Shown piece after piece: positions 1 to 9,814 of a stretch of 20,918 nucleotides of DNA (position 1 is its first letter; every line of letters begins with the position of its first letter). The notes under the pieces were generated by a model. That model ran no database searches, was not told the DNA's origin, and worked only from the letters and a program-made list of their open reading frames with translations. Source of the stretch: Nephromyces sp. MM_2019 (taxonomy: Eukaryota; Apicomplexa; Aconoidasida; Nephromycida); contig JADHZB010000955.1 in assembly GCA_015657535.1 (NCBI GenBank), forward strand, positions 4,034 to 24,951, written 5' to 3'. A program made the translations under genes and the position numbers.

Positions 1-2
1 CC

Positions 3-2299
3 CCCCCCTACTACTACCCTCAGGTCCTAGGTAGCATCCTGGGCGCCCTGAAGGCGATAGTCAATGTGATTGGGATGGAGAACATGGCCCCTCCAGTGAA
101 GGATTTGCTGCCTAGGCTAACACCTATACTGAAGAATCGCCACGAAAAAGTGCAGGAAAATGTGATTGATTTGATTGGAAGGATAGCTGATAGAGGAGGT
201 GATCTAGTCTCCCCAAAGGAGTGGGATAGAATATGCTTTGATCTCTTAGAGCTCTTAAAGGCTCATAAGAAGAGCATTCGAAGAGCTACTGTTAATACCT
301 TTGGGTATATAGCTCGAACTATTGGCCCTCATGATGTACTTTCCACCCTTTTGAATAACATGAAGGTGCAGGAGCGTCAGCTTCGTGTGTGCACTACGAT
401 TGCTATTGCTATTGTTGCAGAAACCTGCCTTCCCTACTCAGTTCTTCCTGCTTTAATGAATGAATATAGGGTGGCAGAGTTGAATGTGCAGAATGGTGTC
501 TTAAAGGCTTTATCCTTTATGTTTGAGTATATTGGAGAGATGGGCAAAGATTATATTTACAGCGTCACCCCCCTCTTGGAGGATGCTTTGATGGATCGAG
601 ATTTAGTTCATCGGCAAACTGCTTCGTGGACTTGCAAGCATTTGGCTTTAGGTGGGTGTGTTGGTGGGTGTGTTGGGTATGGTGGGTGTGGTGTTTTGGT
701 TGCTTTATATTATAACGAGTAGTAGCTTGTGTGTATATCTATATCTGTGCGATACCGAGCCGTAGCTAGGATGTGTGTGGTTAGTCTTATAAGTTTCAAT
801 GTTGCTGCTTTGATTGTGTGTCGTGGAATGCTTCTGGTGGCGTTTTGACAGGGGTTTCTTTTGGTGTGTGGATGGCTGTGTGTGGATAGCTGTGTATGCT
901 TTTACTGTGTGCTGTGCTCTTTAAAGGCGTTTTGTTTAGAGTTTGGCTTGAGAAATATCTTTCTGATGTGTGTGAACTTTTTGTTGATGGTATGCTAAAA
1001 TGTAGACTTGCAAGCTATTTTCCAGTAAATCCCTGAGTATTTATCTTCACTTTTTAGAGATTCGCTCTTTTGTGAGCTGTGTGTAAAGCTTTGATGAAAA
1101 ATCAAGAAGATGAAGGCCTGATGCAGTTTAAAGAGTAGAGTTCTTCAGTCTCTTTCTTGTCTAAGCTTGTTCGTGTATGGGACGCTGGAGGAATTTTTGG
1201 TGTTTGAAACTATCGCAGTCACGCGCACACGCATGTATCACACGCAAACACGCACATATCACAAGCACACACGCATTTTATCGCATGTACATGCGCGTCT
1301 GTCACAAGCTCACGAATTTATCATACGCACACACATGTATCACGCACATGCTTTTGTCGCACGCGAACACACATGCATCATACGCACACACACATGCATC
1401 ACACGCACACAAAATTTTATCGCACGTACATGCGCATCTGTCACACGCGCACACACATCTCTCACCGGCATAAGTCTCTCACCCACGCGCACAAATTCAG
1501 GAATATTATACTACCTTTGCTACTATGGCTCATTCATGAGAACGCAACAGTTCTTTCTTGAAGGTTTTTTCCCTTTATAATCTTCACAAAGGTACCTAGA
1601 TTTATAGGCTTTAGAGCAGCTCACTTCCTCCTCTTGCGGATTTAGCCCTTAAAAATCGTCTTTTTCTGTGATTTTTAGGAGTGCACGGACTAGGCTGTGA
1701 AGACGCCCTTCAGCATCTGATGAATTTTGTTTGGCCAAACGTTTTCGAGACTTCTCCTCATCTAATTCAGGCTGTATTTGATGCTATCGATGGATTTAGG
1801 GTTGCTTTAGGCCCTGCTCTCGTCTTTAGCTATCTTATTCAAGGCCTGTTTCATCCTGCAAGGAAGGTAATCGCTTTGAGCCGAGTTTGTGCAAGTTTTG
1901 ATGTTTTTTTTGGTTGTAATTGGAGTCAATTGGGGTGTAGAAAGTTGCTTCTTTGTGACTCTCAAACCATCATCTTCAGGATTTTATCGTGTGTGAAAGT
2001 ATTTTTGGTGTTTTTTCTTGGCAATTTCAAGGTTTTTCTGCTGAACTTTTCATGATTCCTTCCTTTGAGGATCTCCTACTTCCATCTTCAGTGAAATATT
2101 CGCTGAATCTCTGCGGTTTTCACTCAATCAACTTTTTACCGTTATTTTCCCTCGAAAACAACAGGTACGGGAGACTTACTGGAGATTGTATAACAACCTT
2201 TATATTGGGCACCAGGATGCCTTGGTCGCCTTCTACCCAGAGTTCCTACCCGATGGGAAGCTTTGCTACTGGAAGCCAGAACTTAACTTGGTTATCTAA
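3..2299 (+). CDS. SF3B1: Splicing factor 3B subunit 1 (SF3B1/SAP155), C-terminal part, 3 exons, 5'-partial
   Basis: Exons are 3-651, 1679-1866 and 2165-2299 (TAA), giving 323 residues. SF3B1 is the HEAT-repeat core of the U2 snRNP SF3b complex, which holds the branch-point helix in the nucleus. Seen here: near-universal family stretches such as [59 protein letters not shown] and [13 protein letters not shown] in exon 1, [20 protein letters not shown] and QGLFHPARK in exon 2, and [20 protein letters not shown] in exon 3. These are the last HEAT repeats, roughly the final quarter of a protein of about 1,300 residues. Intron 1 (652-1678, GTGGGT...TTTTAG) is phase 1 and rebuilds a Gly codon; intron 2 (1867-2164, GTAATC...AACAG) is phase 0. 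Both junctions restore the conserved reading exactly. The first codons encode PPYYYPQV; only YPQV fits the family, so the bases before it are doubtful. Confidence 0.95.
652..1678 (+). other. SF3B1 intron 1 (1,027 nt) with GT-rich 5' half and AC-rich 3' half
   Basis: The intron is bounded by G|GTGGGT and TTTTTAG|GA. Its first 40 nt repeat the donor-like unit GGTGGGTGTGTT, and GT-rich stretches continue to about 970. From about 1216 to 1490 it turns into C/A-rich degenerate repeats. The apparent ORFs there, rich in His, Thr and Arg in all three plus frames, follow from the CACA repeat and are not genes. Confidence 0.85.
1216..1490 (+). repeat. Degenerate CACGCACA/ATGCATCACACG low-complexity repeat
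   Basis: Irregular alternation of CACGCACACACG, ATGTATCAC and ATGCATCAC units. One longer element is duplicated: 1276-1313 and 1415-1452 (38 bp, 34 identities, offset 139). Inside the first copy, CGCATGTACATGCG (1282-1295) is a perfect 14-bp palindrome; the second copy has one change. It lies wholly inside SF3B1 intron 1. Confidence 0.8.
1867..2164 (+). other. SF3B1 intron 2 (298 nt)
   Basis: Starts GTAATC directly after the AAG Lys codon of HPARK and ends TTCCCTCGAAAACAACAG before the GTA of VRETYW. T-rich, with no repeat of note. Reading straight through it gives spurious ORFs. Confidence 0.9.
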
Positions 2300-3041
2300 G
2301 ACGCAGTTCACGCACACTTTATAACCCTAGCCTGGGGTTCCTCCGTAAAGCACACACCTAGTTTGGCAGACGAGGACACGGGGAGATTTGAAATATACTA
2401 TAGAAGTGTGCTCCAGAGTGTCTTTCCGATGGTGTGTGACTGGGAGAATGCTTTTCATTGAACACACAAATATGTGAGAGTCATTTACACACGCAAGTTT
2501 AGGATGTGAGGCTGCTTTCGTATATATACAAAAATAGCGTCTTTTCGCTCCGGCGATTGCTTAGCTTAGTCAACTCACTCTATTATCACTGGCTATTAAC
2601 TCTACTCGTTATTGCTCAACGGCGTTTGATTAGCAGGTTACTTGTTTCTGTCAGCTGATACTGCTTTTATTTGCTTAATGGGCGTCTGTTTGTGTGTGTT
2701 TTTTTTTCTGAGGAGAATGATAGGTCGCATCGTGAACTCGAGTATTGTGTTGTAGGTTTTGCTGCCTTTCTAGGACTGAAACCCTTTGTCGTTCTTCGTG
2801 TGTTTGTGTGTGTGTTGGTATGCTGGTGTTGGTGTATGTTTATATGTGGATTTGTGTTAATGTGTGTTGGTGTGTGTCGGTGTGTCGGTATGTACGTCTT
2901 CGTGCGTACGTTTTTTTGTGTGTGCATGCTTGTGTATGTTGGTGTTTTGATGTGTGCGTGTGTTCGTGTGCTTGCGTATATGTGTGTGCATCTACGTATA
3001 TTTGTGTGCATCCATATATGTGTACAATTGCCTATATTAGT
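2300..3041. other. Region downstream of SF3B1; GT-rich from about 2790
   Basis: No convincing gene is seen from 2300 to 2700; this should hold the SF3B1 3' UTR. From 2790 to 3030 the plus strand is dominated by TGTGTG, TGTTGG and TGTGTCGG, a (GT)n-like low-complexity tract open in several frames on both strands by composition alone. A stop-free segment at 2713-2797 (reading ENDRSHRELEYCVVGFAAFL and on), preceded by a pyrimidine tract and CTGAG and followed by GTGTGT, could be an upstream exon of the small gene at 3042-3423: its phase (1) joins an acceptor at 3057. No start codon is found for it. Confidence 0.5.
2798..3030 (+). repeat. (GT)n-rich low-complexity tract
   Basis: About 230 bases made mostly of GTGT, TGTTGG, GTATGT and TGTGCG. 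It is alternating purine-pyrimidine, so Z-DNA-prone, and resembles the GT-rich starts of other introns in this window. Confidence 0.75.
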
Positions 3042-3423
3042 ATGCAAACTTATATAGCTGCTTCGCATGGACTGATTGCCCTTCCCACGCCAGAGAACTT
3101 GATATCCAACACACATCGAGAGCAAAATACATCTGGCGGACAAGAGTTTGCACGGATTTGGCCTAGCTATTACTGCTCGAAGCATCGAGCACCATCTTCT
3201 GTATGTGCTACTGCTTAAGGATACTGTGTAATTCCTTGCTTTAATTGCAGTTTTCGTATCATAACATCCACTCGGTAGGCTTCTTTTGGGATGAAGATAA
3301 TGAGAGAAGATCTACAAATGTCTCTACTCCCGCTGCCTACTCAAGACATCCCTTTAGTGAGTAGCTTCACTGTTTTAGATTCTTTTTGTGTGAAATTTTT
3401 CAGAGAAGCGAAGTATACTTTGA
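3042..3423 (+). CDS. Candidate small three-exon gene, unknown function (94 aa)
   Basis: Not recognised. Proposed exons are 3042-3200, 3251-3356 and 3404-3423 (TGA). ATG at 3042 opens a frame reading through HGLIALPTPENLISNTHR and FARIWPSYYCSKH. A strong donor GTATGT follows, then a 50-nt intron ending in TTGCAG. Exon 2 (through GFFWDEDNERRSTNVSTP) is open in only one frame, the one that joins. Donor GTGAGT and a 47-nt intron ending in TTTCAG lead to the final residues KKRSIL and the stop. The translation is polar with no membrane segment and is compositionally protein-like, unlike the surrounding GT-rich DNA. Coding could begin further upstream through the segment at 2713-2797, since phases match. 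Without splicing, exon 2 ends at a TAG at 3361. It could also be a chance arrangement or a spliced non-coding RNA. Confidence 0.35.
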
Positions 3424-3595
3424 ACGCCTCAAAGAATAGATTTTGAGTGGATTTTTCGGTTGAAGAAGTTGGGATTTTAGGTTAACTTCGTTAATTCATG
3501 GATTTGGAGGTTTAAGCTTTGCTTCTTCCCTCGCTGAGTGGTCATACACCGTGGCAGGCGAGTGATGTTTAAACTCTGGAGGATTTTTAGGTATC

Positions 3596-3830
3596 TTAAT
3601 AGATGGAGAGGGAGAGATAGTGAGGGAGAGAGAGTTAGAGACATAGATCCAAAGAGATGGAGGCATAGATCCAAAGAGGTAGAAATAGAAAAACAGAGAG
3701 AACGAGATAGACACACAAACACACACACACAGAAAATCAAATATATCAGAAGAAAGACATACGTAAATGAAAGGAGAGACATATTTAGAAGGGGAAATAG
3801 ACACATATAAACAAGAGAAGATATATGAAT
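3596..3830 (+). repeat. Polypurine (GA-rich) tract with short tandem repeat and (AC)n
   Basis: The plus strand is mostly GAGA, AGATAG and AGAGAGA. A 22-bp unit beginning CATAGATCCAAAGAG repeats at 3642 and 3664 (1.7 copies). A short (AC)n run lies at about 3713-3731. ORFs here on either strand are products of the repeat. Confidence 0.75.
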
Positions 3831-4311
3831 AAATATACAAAATAGCGACTTCTATATGTACAAGCGGCCCTTGGAAATGGAAACTCGACATAACCCAATC
3901 GGAGAGCATCTCATTCTGCAGTTTTTGCCCCGAAAATCGCTATATCTCAGTTACTCAGCTCTTAATTGAGCATTCGTGCTGCAACCAATCCGGCAATGTA
4001 TTCTAGTATATATGTTAGATCTTTTGAAGCCGAAGCATGGCTGTCATTTTATATAATATTCCTCTACAAGTTGAAGATAGCGTGGAATTCATCGTGTTAT
4101 AGAGCATATTGAAGTAAGGACTGAAGCCAGTTTTGGAAGGAATTTGACACATTTTATGCAGAGAATCATGCATCTTCTGCATATATATACAGGGGAGAAT
4201 TATCGATGTGATGTCATTACTATATATAGTGTTCAAAAGCTGGGGGAAAAATGGGAATAATCAGCATATATATAATGGGGAAGAAATGGCGATTTTACAT
4301 ATTTGATACGC

Positions 4312-4327
4312 GCACACAGAGGTGTGC
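4312..4327. repeat. Perfect 6-bp hairpin downstream of the RAP gene stop
   Basis: GCACAC-AGAG-GTGTGC forms a 6-bp stem with a 4-nt loop, 72 bases past the RAP stop codon on that gene's 3' side. It could be a 3' UTR stem-loop; no function can be assigned. Confidence 0.35.
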
Positions 4328-4398
4328 CACTGCTAGTTGGCTACCCTAAATCATCATTAACGAGCTACAAAGCAAAGCGATTTATACGAGATCTTCGG

Positions 4399-7300
4399 TT
4401 AAGCTTCTTCCCGAAAAATCTTCAAGCCTGCTAACAGCTTTCCAATATACTCACGCCGGGCATTAGACCTCCTTGGGATTTCATCTGAATTTAGCAAAAG
4501 CACCCACCAGCCAAGCCTACGCAATATCTTATGCTTAAGTTGGGTAGGCCCATTGAACATCCTTTCTCCACTTTTTTGCTTACTTAAGCTAGAGGGAGGG
4601 AGATGTGCTATATCTTTCCGCCAATCTACTTTCCCGTGTGTATCGTGTACGGTAAGAAAGTGAGAAGGCCCGTTCAACTCGATAGCTAAGCCAATAACGC
4701 TTTGGTACTTACCGGCTGCAGTAGCAGTTTGCTCCAGTCTATACATCTTCGCTTCCGGTGCTGGGAGAATCGCTATATCTAACGAGAAACCTTCAGGAGT
4801 TTGGAATTCGGTGATTACAGAGGTATACGAGCAAAAGTTTCTCAGTATTCGGCCTAGGTCATTGACAATTTGTAGCTGCTGACGAGTCAGGGAAGATGCC
4901 GAGATGAAGTTCGCTTGCCACCTTCGAATAACCAGTGAAATTTGTTCTTTTCGCTGGTTTTTTTGCAAATCGTCTCCTTGTGGCACTGTCTTATCGCTGA
5001 GGAAGCCTTTAGGAAGGTGTTCTGGTGCAAGGACTGATGCTGACAAGTAAGAAAAGTATAGTTGACTTCCATTTAGCATCACGTCAGAGCCCGTGGGAAG
5101 CGTTCGGTAGTTCGATATCGTAGTAGACGTGGTTGAACTAGTTTTGGCGATTGAGACAGCTCCCTTTGTCTTGAACGGAAGCCTTGACGTATCCGTGCTG
5201 GCGTATTCAGAAGCTGACATATTCACCGCCATATTCATCAAAGCTGAGTATACAGGGTGTTTAAAATACTCGCACACTGAAATTCCCCACAGACTGTTGC
5301 TAAGCACCTGGTTTGAAACGGTATGAAGCTCAAGATCAGTCTCTGAATCATTCTTGATGTCAGAAGCAGGTTTTAAGGGTGAAGAGCTATTTGTATCCGC
5401 AGAAAAAAATGGAGCAGAGAGCTCTGGTCTGTGATAAGCAGAGTGAATATATAATGAGGATTCCAGTAGCCTGTCTTGAGCACTCAACTGAATCTTTGAA
5501 TCGATCAGAGTCTCTGTGCTTGGAAATACTCTCTGATATAGAGTGTCTGACAGAGCTTGTAGCAGGTTCGGACTCCTGTAGTTCAGCCATCCACAAGCCC
5601 ACAAAAGTGACGAAATATGATATATTCGAAAGTTCGATGAGTAATTGGCATAATCGCCAGTCCAGATTACTTGCGTGCTACCTTCTAAAGCATTGCGAAG
5701 AGGTCTCCCGCCAGGAGTTTCACTGCTACTTGGAATCTCTTGTGGCATTGTACGAACTTGCAAAGCTGCATTACCACAAATCTTTTGACTGGTAGAATTA
5801 GCACGACGTCGTGGATATGAGATGTCTTCGAGTAATTCGTCGGTGCTCGGCTTAATTAGTTCCTCAGTAGCATTTTTGATATTCATGCGAAAATCATGAT
5901 TTGAGTGTGTGTTAGCCGGGAGTAATCGACTCAAAATAATCGCCTCTGCGGTCTTCAATGCCTCTAGATGCCAGCAAGAAGTTTTAGCGTAGGCCCAAAA
6001 ACTTAATACCAGACACTGAGCGTCTAACGCATCACCTTTAGTATCAAAAATACGAAAAGCTAAGTCCATAACTCTGGAATCCTTTATTCCTAACGTTGCA
6101 CATGCCCACAGCAACTGTGAGACGTTACTTGGTAAAACGCGAGGTATTACAGTGCCTTCGCACCTACGAATCGCTTCGGTTACGAAAGCCTTAGGCGTGG
6201 AAGAAGCATCACCATCAACAGAAGATCTCATGGAAGCCAACGCCCATAACACGCAGCACAGGTGACTAAATTGAAGGTCTGAAAGCCTTGGCAGTAGAAG
6301 TGATGGAATTCTTTGGAGTGCTACTGGGGTGTTGAGGCGATACTTTGCGATACTCCACATCAGGCTAACTAAACCTTGTGGATTTAAGACAACAAATCTA
6401 GAGACATTACCTTCTATGGCCTCTTCAAAGTATTGCTTCAAACCGTTTGCTTGAATACTAAAATAAGAGTAAGCCCACACCAGCCGCGATATCGTCTGAG
6501 GGTCCAAGGGGCTATCACTATGCTGTAGTAACGCTTGAGATGCAGCAGAAAAAACCTGGAGGTCTTTGAAGCTTAAATTAGCAAAGCACCAGACAATCCA
6601 AGAAATAGATGATGCTGAAAATTTCTTGATTTCTTGAAAAAAGTATGATCTTGAAAAGTTTAAAAAATCTTTATGCACGATTCTATGCTTAACAAAAGCC
6701 TGCAAAACACAGCCTACATCAATTGGTGACACATCAGCAAAGGCTCGGCTTGAAATATTATCTGCAAAGTTGATAATCATTCTCTTGTACCTACCTTTCT
6801 CCTTACCAAGATTTACTATAGCTAGCGAGCAAGATTTACTCGAGCAATCGCGAAGTCTCAGGTTTATAAAATGGAGCAGCATCGGTCTAGCAGCAAAAAG
6901 CTCACCACCCCGGAAGATTTTATCTAAGGATATAAGCAATCTGACAAGTTCATTCAGCCTAAATTTTGCTAATATCTTCTCATTGAAAAAACATTGTTGA
7001 GGGATTTCTGCAGCGATTGAGCCCTCTGCAGCGCCGCAAGCTTCGGAGAAGTATTCAAAGGCTAAACAAATGTCTTCAGGTTTCGCTTCTTCAATGTTTT
7101 GTCTTAATCCTTCCATCATCTTTTGCGAGATTTTCTTTGAAGATCTCTTAAGGGTAGACAGCGACTCTGCAGTATTACACAAGTCCTGGAGGTTGAAGCC
7201 TTCTTCGCTTGATGAGATTTTCATGAGGATATCGTCCAGAAAATTCGATAAAGTCAAAGTGCGTGATGGGTCAAACATTGGGCTGAACTTGCTTGTAAGT

Positions 7301-8007
7301 GATAGGCTAGTCTCCTTATGGAGTTTATATAAACTCCAAAGTACTAGGGTGCAGGTACCACCGTTTAACTCATTTAAGCGGTAGTGTATCATTGGAATTA
7401 GCGTATTTAAGGCTTGCGGATCGTAGAACTTCAACTTTGCAAGACTCCATAACATCAGGACTAGTACTCGCACACCTCGAGGTGGCATAAGCTCTATCGA
7501 CTCAAATGAGGCTGCAACTAAGGCTTTCCATCGAGGATCAAAATGCAGTTTTGACATAACAGCCTTACTCGACTCACGATCAAAAGCTCGTGGAATTCGA
7601 AACAAAATATTGAAAGAATTTTCCGGTAAGCATGCCGGGTTTATAGAATCTACTTTCTGTAGCAAATCTTCAAGATTTCCATTCACTTTGGATGATTCAA
7701 TTTTTTTCTTGTGAAGTGTGCCAATCGAATCAGGTTCAAGTGCAGCAATATTGCCTCTGCGAGGACCTTCTCTATATGAAAAAGCATCCTGCCTGTGGAT
7801 ACCCGGAGAACTTCGGGCGATGGAGAAAGCATGTTTTCGATGCTCCTCAGCAGTGCTGCTAAACGGAATTCTATCGCAACCGTGATGAAGTAGTAGAATT
7901 TTGGAGGTGGAACATTGCCATGACGATATCTGCCTATTAAATACACTTAAAAGCAGTCTCGCAGGCTTGCAAGTCCTTCTCTTTGAAGGAAATGAAAGCC
8001 AAACCAT
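4399..8007 (-). CDS. RAP-domain protein with heptatrico-like helical repeats, probable organellar RNA-binding factor
   Basis: Single exon, 1202 residues, TAA stop. ATG at 8007 is the first in-frame Met after a TGA at 8037-8035. Residues 1-45 are rich in Arg, Lys, Ser and Leu with one acidic residue, which looks like a mitochondrial presequence. About ten repeats carry a Leu-x-x-Leu-Trp-(Ala/Ser) core, near residues 184, 221, 468, 506, 546, 583, 629, 666, 798 and 902; spacing of 37-46 residues in the 468-666 block matches helical-hairpin repeats of the heptatricopeptide/OPR kind. The RAP domain is at about 1103-1200: IELNGPSHF (1109-1117), TQLKHKILRRLGWWVL (1155-1170) and RREYIGKLL (1184-1192). 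Low-complexity linkers lie at about 695-795 and 930-1000. In apicomplexans such proteins are numerous and are linked to mitochondrial RNA, including fragmented rRNA; the RNA target here is unknown. It is divergent from the P4-ATPase-like gene. Confidence 0.9.
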   Translation of the reverse strand: MVWLSFPSKRRTCKPARLLLSVFNRQISSWQCSTSKILLLHHGCDRIPFSSTAEEHRKHAFSIARSSPGIHRQDAFSYREGPRRGNIAALEPDSIGTLHKKKIESSKVNGNLEDLLQKVDSINPACLPENSFNILFRIPRAFDRESSKAVMSKLHFDPRWKALVAASFESIELMPPRGVRVLVLMLWSLAKLKFYDPQALNTLIPMIHYRLNELNGGTCTLVLWSLYKLHKETSLSLTSKFSPMFDPSRTLTLSNFLDDILMKISSSEEGFNLQDLCNTAESLSTLKRSSKKISQKMMEGLRQNIEEAKPEDICLAFEYFSEACGAAEGSIAAEIPQQCFFNEKILAKFRLNELVRLLISLDKIFRGGELFAARPMLLHFINLRLRDCSSKSCSLAIVNLGKEKGRYKRMIINFADNISSRAFADVSPIDVGCVLQAFVKHRIVHKDFLNFSRSYFFQEIKKFSASSISWIVWCFANLSFKDLQVFSAASQALLQHSDSPLDPQTISRLVWAYSYFSIQANGLKQYFEEAIEGNVSRFVVLNPQGLVSLMWSIAKYRLNTPVALQRIPSLLLPRLSDLQFSHLCCVLWALASMRSSVDGDASSTPKAFVTEAIRRCEGTVIPRVLPSNVSQLLWACATLGIKDSRVMDLAFRIFDTKGDALDAQCLVLSFWAYAKTSCWHLEALKTAEAIILSRLLPANTHSNHDFRMNIKNATEELIKPSTDELLEDISYPRRRANSTSQKICGNAALQVRTMPQEIPSSSETPGGRPLRNALEGSTQVIWTGDYANYSSNFRIYHISSLLWACGWLNYRSPNLLQALSDTLYQRVFPSTETLIDSKIQLSAQDRLLESSLYIHSAYHRPELSAPFFSADTNSSSPLKPASDIKNDSETDLELHTVSNQVLSNSLWGISVCEYFKHPVYSALMNMAVNMSASEYASTDTSRLPFKTKGAVSIAKTSSTTSTTISNYRTLPTGSDVMLNGSQLYFSYLSASVLAPEHLPKGFLSDKTVPQGDDLQKNQRKEQISLVIRRWQANFISASSLTRQQLQIVNDLGRILRNFCSYTSVITEFQTPEGFSLDIAILPAPEAKMYRLEQTATAAGKYQSVIGLAIELNGPSHFLTVHDTHGKVDWRKDIAHLPPSSLSKQKSGERMFNGPTQLKHKILRRLGWWVLLLNSDEIPRRSNARREYIGKLLAGLKIFREEA

Positions 8008-9480
8008 TAGCACAATGTTAGTAGACGCATAACTTCAATGCGTAGCCAGCATCACAAGGGAAAACCTAAACGTATTAAAGCATATTAAGGATTTAGCACT
8101 ATTCTGATTGGATAAAAGCATCGAAACCACAGGATCATACACGAAAAAGTTATGTTAGAAAGTATAGCAGGCAAAATTACACTGAATTTACCTATAAACT
8201 ACTTGAATTTAGCATTGTTTGCAATCTCATGAGGAAAGCAGAGAGGGTCTTCTAATGAAATTGATATCTTAAATTATGGCTAAGCCATCTCTCAGTGAAA
8301 CAACATCTCTGTGCGTGTGTTCGTGTCACTATGTGAGTGCGTATTGATTTCACTGTGATTGCGTGCGTGTATGCGTTGATACCACTTGAAGAGAAGATTC
8401 CTTCCCTATATCGTGCAAGAATCAGAGCAACTCAAGCAGTGATGGAGAATTCAACATTTTGTTCTTTTTATCCTTCCTATAAGCTGACTATGTAAAACTA
8501 TGAAAATCATTCAGAAGAAAAGCGTAATTCAGTCAATAAAAATAGCTTCTCGTGCAGAATCAAAATTCATTTCCGCGAAAAAAAAATAGCAGCGTACGTA
8601 TTTTAAGAGTCAGTTCCATGTGAAGGAGTTGCATCTTTGCAAGGAGATTCTTTTAACCACGATTACTGCCTCTGAAAAAGCAAAATTACTCCTTCAATCA
8701 TGCCACTAATGCAAGGCTAGAACTTGGTCATACGTTGTAAGCCAGGAAATCATCTAAAACGATCAAATACGAAAAATTTTTGTAACTTCTTCATGGGGAA
8801 ACCACAAAAGCCAGAGATGAAGAAAAAGGCAAAAAATCAAACAAGCGTGCTATTTTTGAGGAGGAAACCAAGAACAACATTTTTTGGAGACCGACATTCT
8901 ACCGCTAAACCAAATCGGTTTTTAAATATCAAAAAACAAAGTTAAAAACACAAGAAATAGCAAAGAGTTAACCGCTGACATATTAATCTGGGACAGTCGA
9001 TTCAATACTTCATAGCCAGCATTATTTAAAAAAAAAGGTTTTTCACCAAAAGGAATCCTCAAACGAGTGACACAAACATTCACATTCAGCATTCGGTAGC
9101 CAGAGTATAGCAGGCCTCATAACCGTAGGAGTAACCATAAAAAATTGCAATCAAGAGGTACTGAAATGACCACAAGCAAAGGCTGTCACCCTTTCAAAAG
9201 CATTTATAGCTAATGAGGCACTACAGCGTAGCTTCACAAGTGCTTTATTGAGCGCATTTTCGAAAAAAACAGGCAAAGCCGGACGAACCAGCAATTGTAC
9301 TCAACAGATTTCCCACATCACCGAGAAAAAGTAACAGGCTCCGCATAAAAAGCTAGTAAAAGACGTTAGGAGCAGAGATTCCCTCTTTGAGTACAAGTCA
9401 CAACAAAAAGGTTCCATCCAAGCGTAGTATCAAGCGAAAAGCAATTCTCAAGGTTTCCATAATTCGTTATGATAGGTCAC
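8008..9480. other. Upstream region of the RAP gene, A-rich on the plus strand
   Basis: No gene found. From about 8450 to 9430 the plus strand carries clearly more A than T, so a minus-strand transcript would be T-rich, as in the introns of the plus-strand genes here. This is compatible with a long 5' leader or upstream introns of the RAP gene. A GT-rich patch lies at 8309-8375. The longest plus ORF (8724-8945) has Lys/Asn/Arg-rich filler composition and no recognisable domain. Confidence 0.45.
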
Positions 9481-9814
9481 TCCTTATAGTAGTACCCACT
9501 CAATGTGTGGACTGGTCTTCTTCATGATAAAATACCTGATAAATATCCTTACTCTATGGCTTCCCAGATGTGGTAATTCACCAACACTCTGCAGTCTCAT
9601 TCCAGATCACAAAAAAGCGGAAGAAAGCAGCTTCAACCGGGTGAAAATGGATTGCCGGGACGAAAGCATACAGCGGCGAAGACCTTGTTGCTAGTACAAG
9701 AGTCCTAATGAGTCAGTGGAACATCGTTGGTATACTGGGATAATGTCGAATTTAGAGAGAAAATAGATATCTTGGGGCAGGATTATACTATTTGATAGAT
9801 AAAAACGCATCTAT

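Larger units (their letters stand above)
3424..4398. other. Non-coding stretch between convergent transcription units
   Basis: Holds a GA-rich tract (3596-3830) and otherwise ordinary AT-rich sequence without a credible ORF. The part next to 4399 should include the 3' UTR of the minus-strand RAP gene. Short ORFs on both strands (for example minus 4015-4236 and 3477-3909) lack start codons or are compositional. Confidence 0.5.

Noticed and set aside
1167..1580. Overlapping plus-strand ORFs rich in His, Thr, Arg and Ala
   Set aside because: All three frames are open because of the CACACG repeat, and the stretch lies inside SF3B1 intron 1.
2667..3218. Long ORFs on both strands (172 aa minus, 128 and 157 aa plus)
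   Set aside because: Mostly translations of a (GT)n/(AC)n tract. Only the part from 3042 onward has splice-supported structure.
3477..3909. Minus-strand ORFs of 109 and 137 aa with Ser/Leu/Phe-rich sequence
   Set aside because: Translations of the GA-rich tract in reverse; low complexity, no motif.
5379..5795. 138-aa plus-strand ORF
   Set aside because: Antisense to the RAP gene coding frame, begins at GTG, and the RAP frame is continuous across it.
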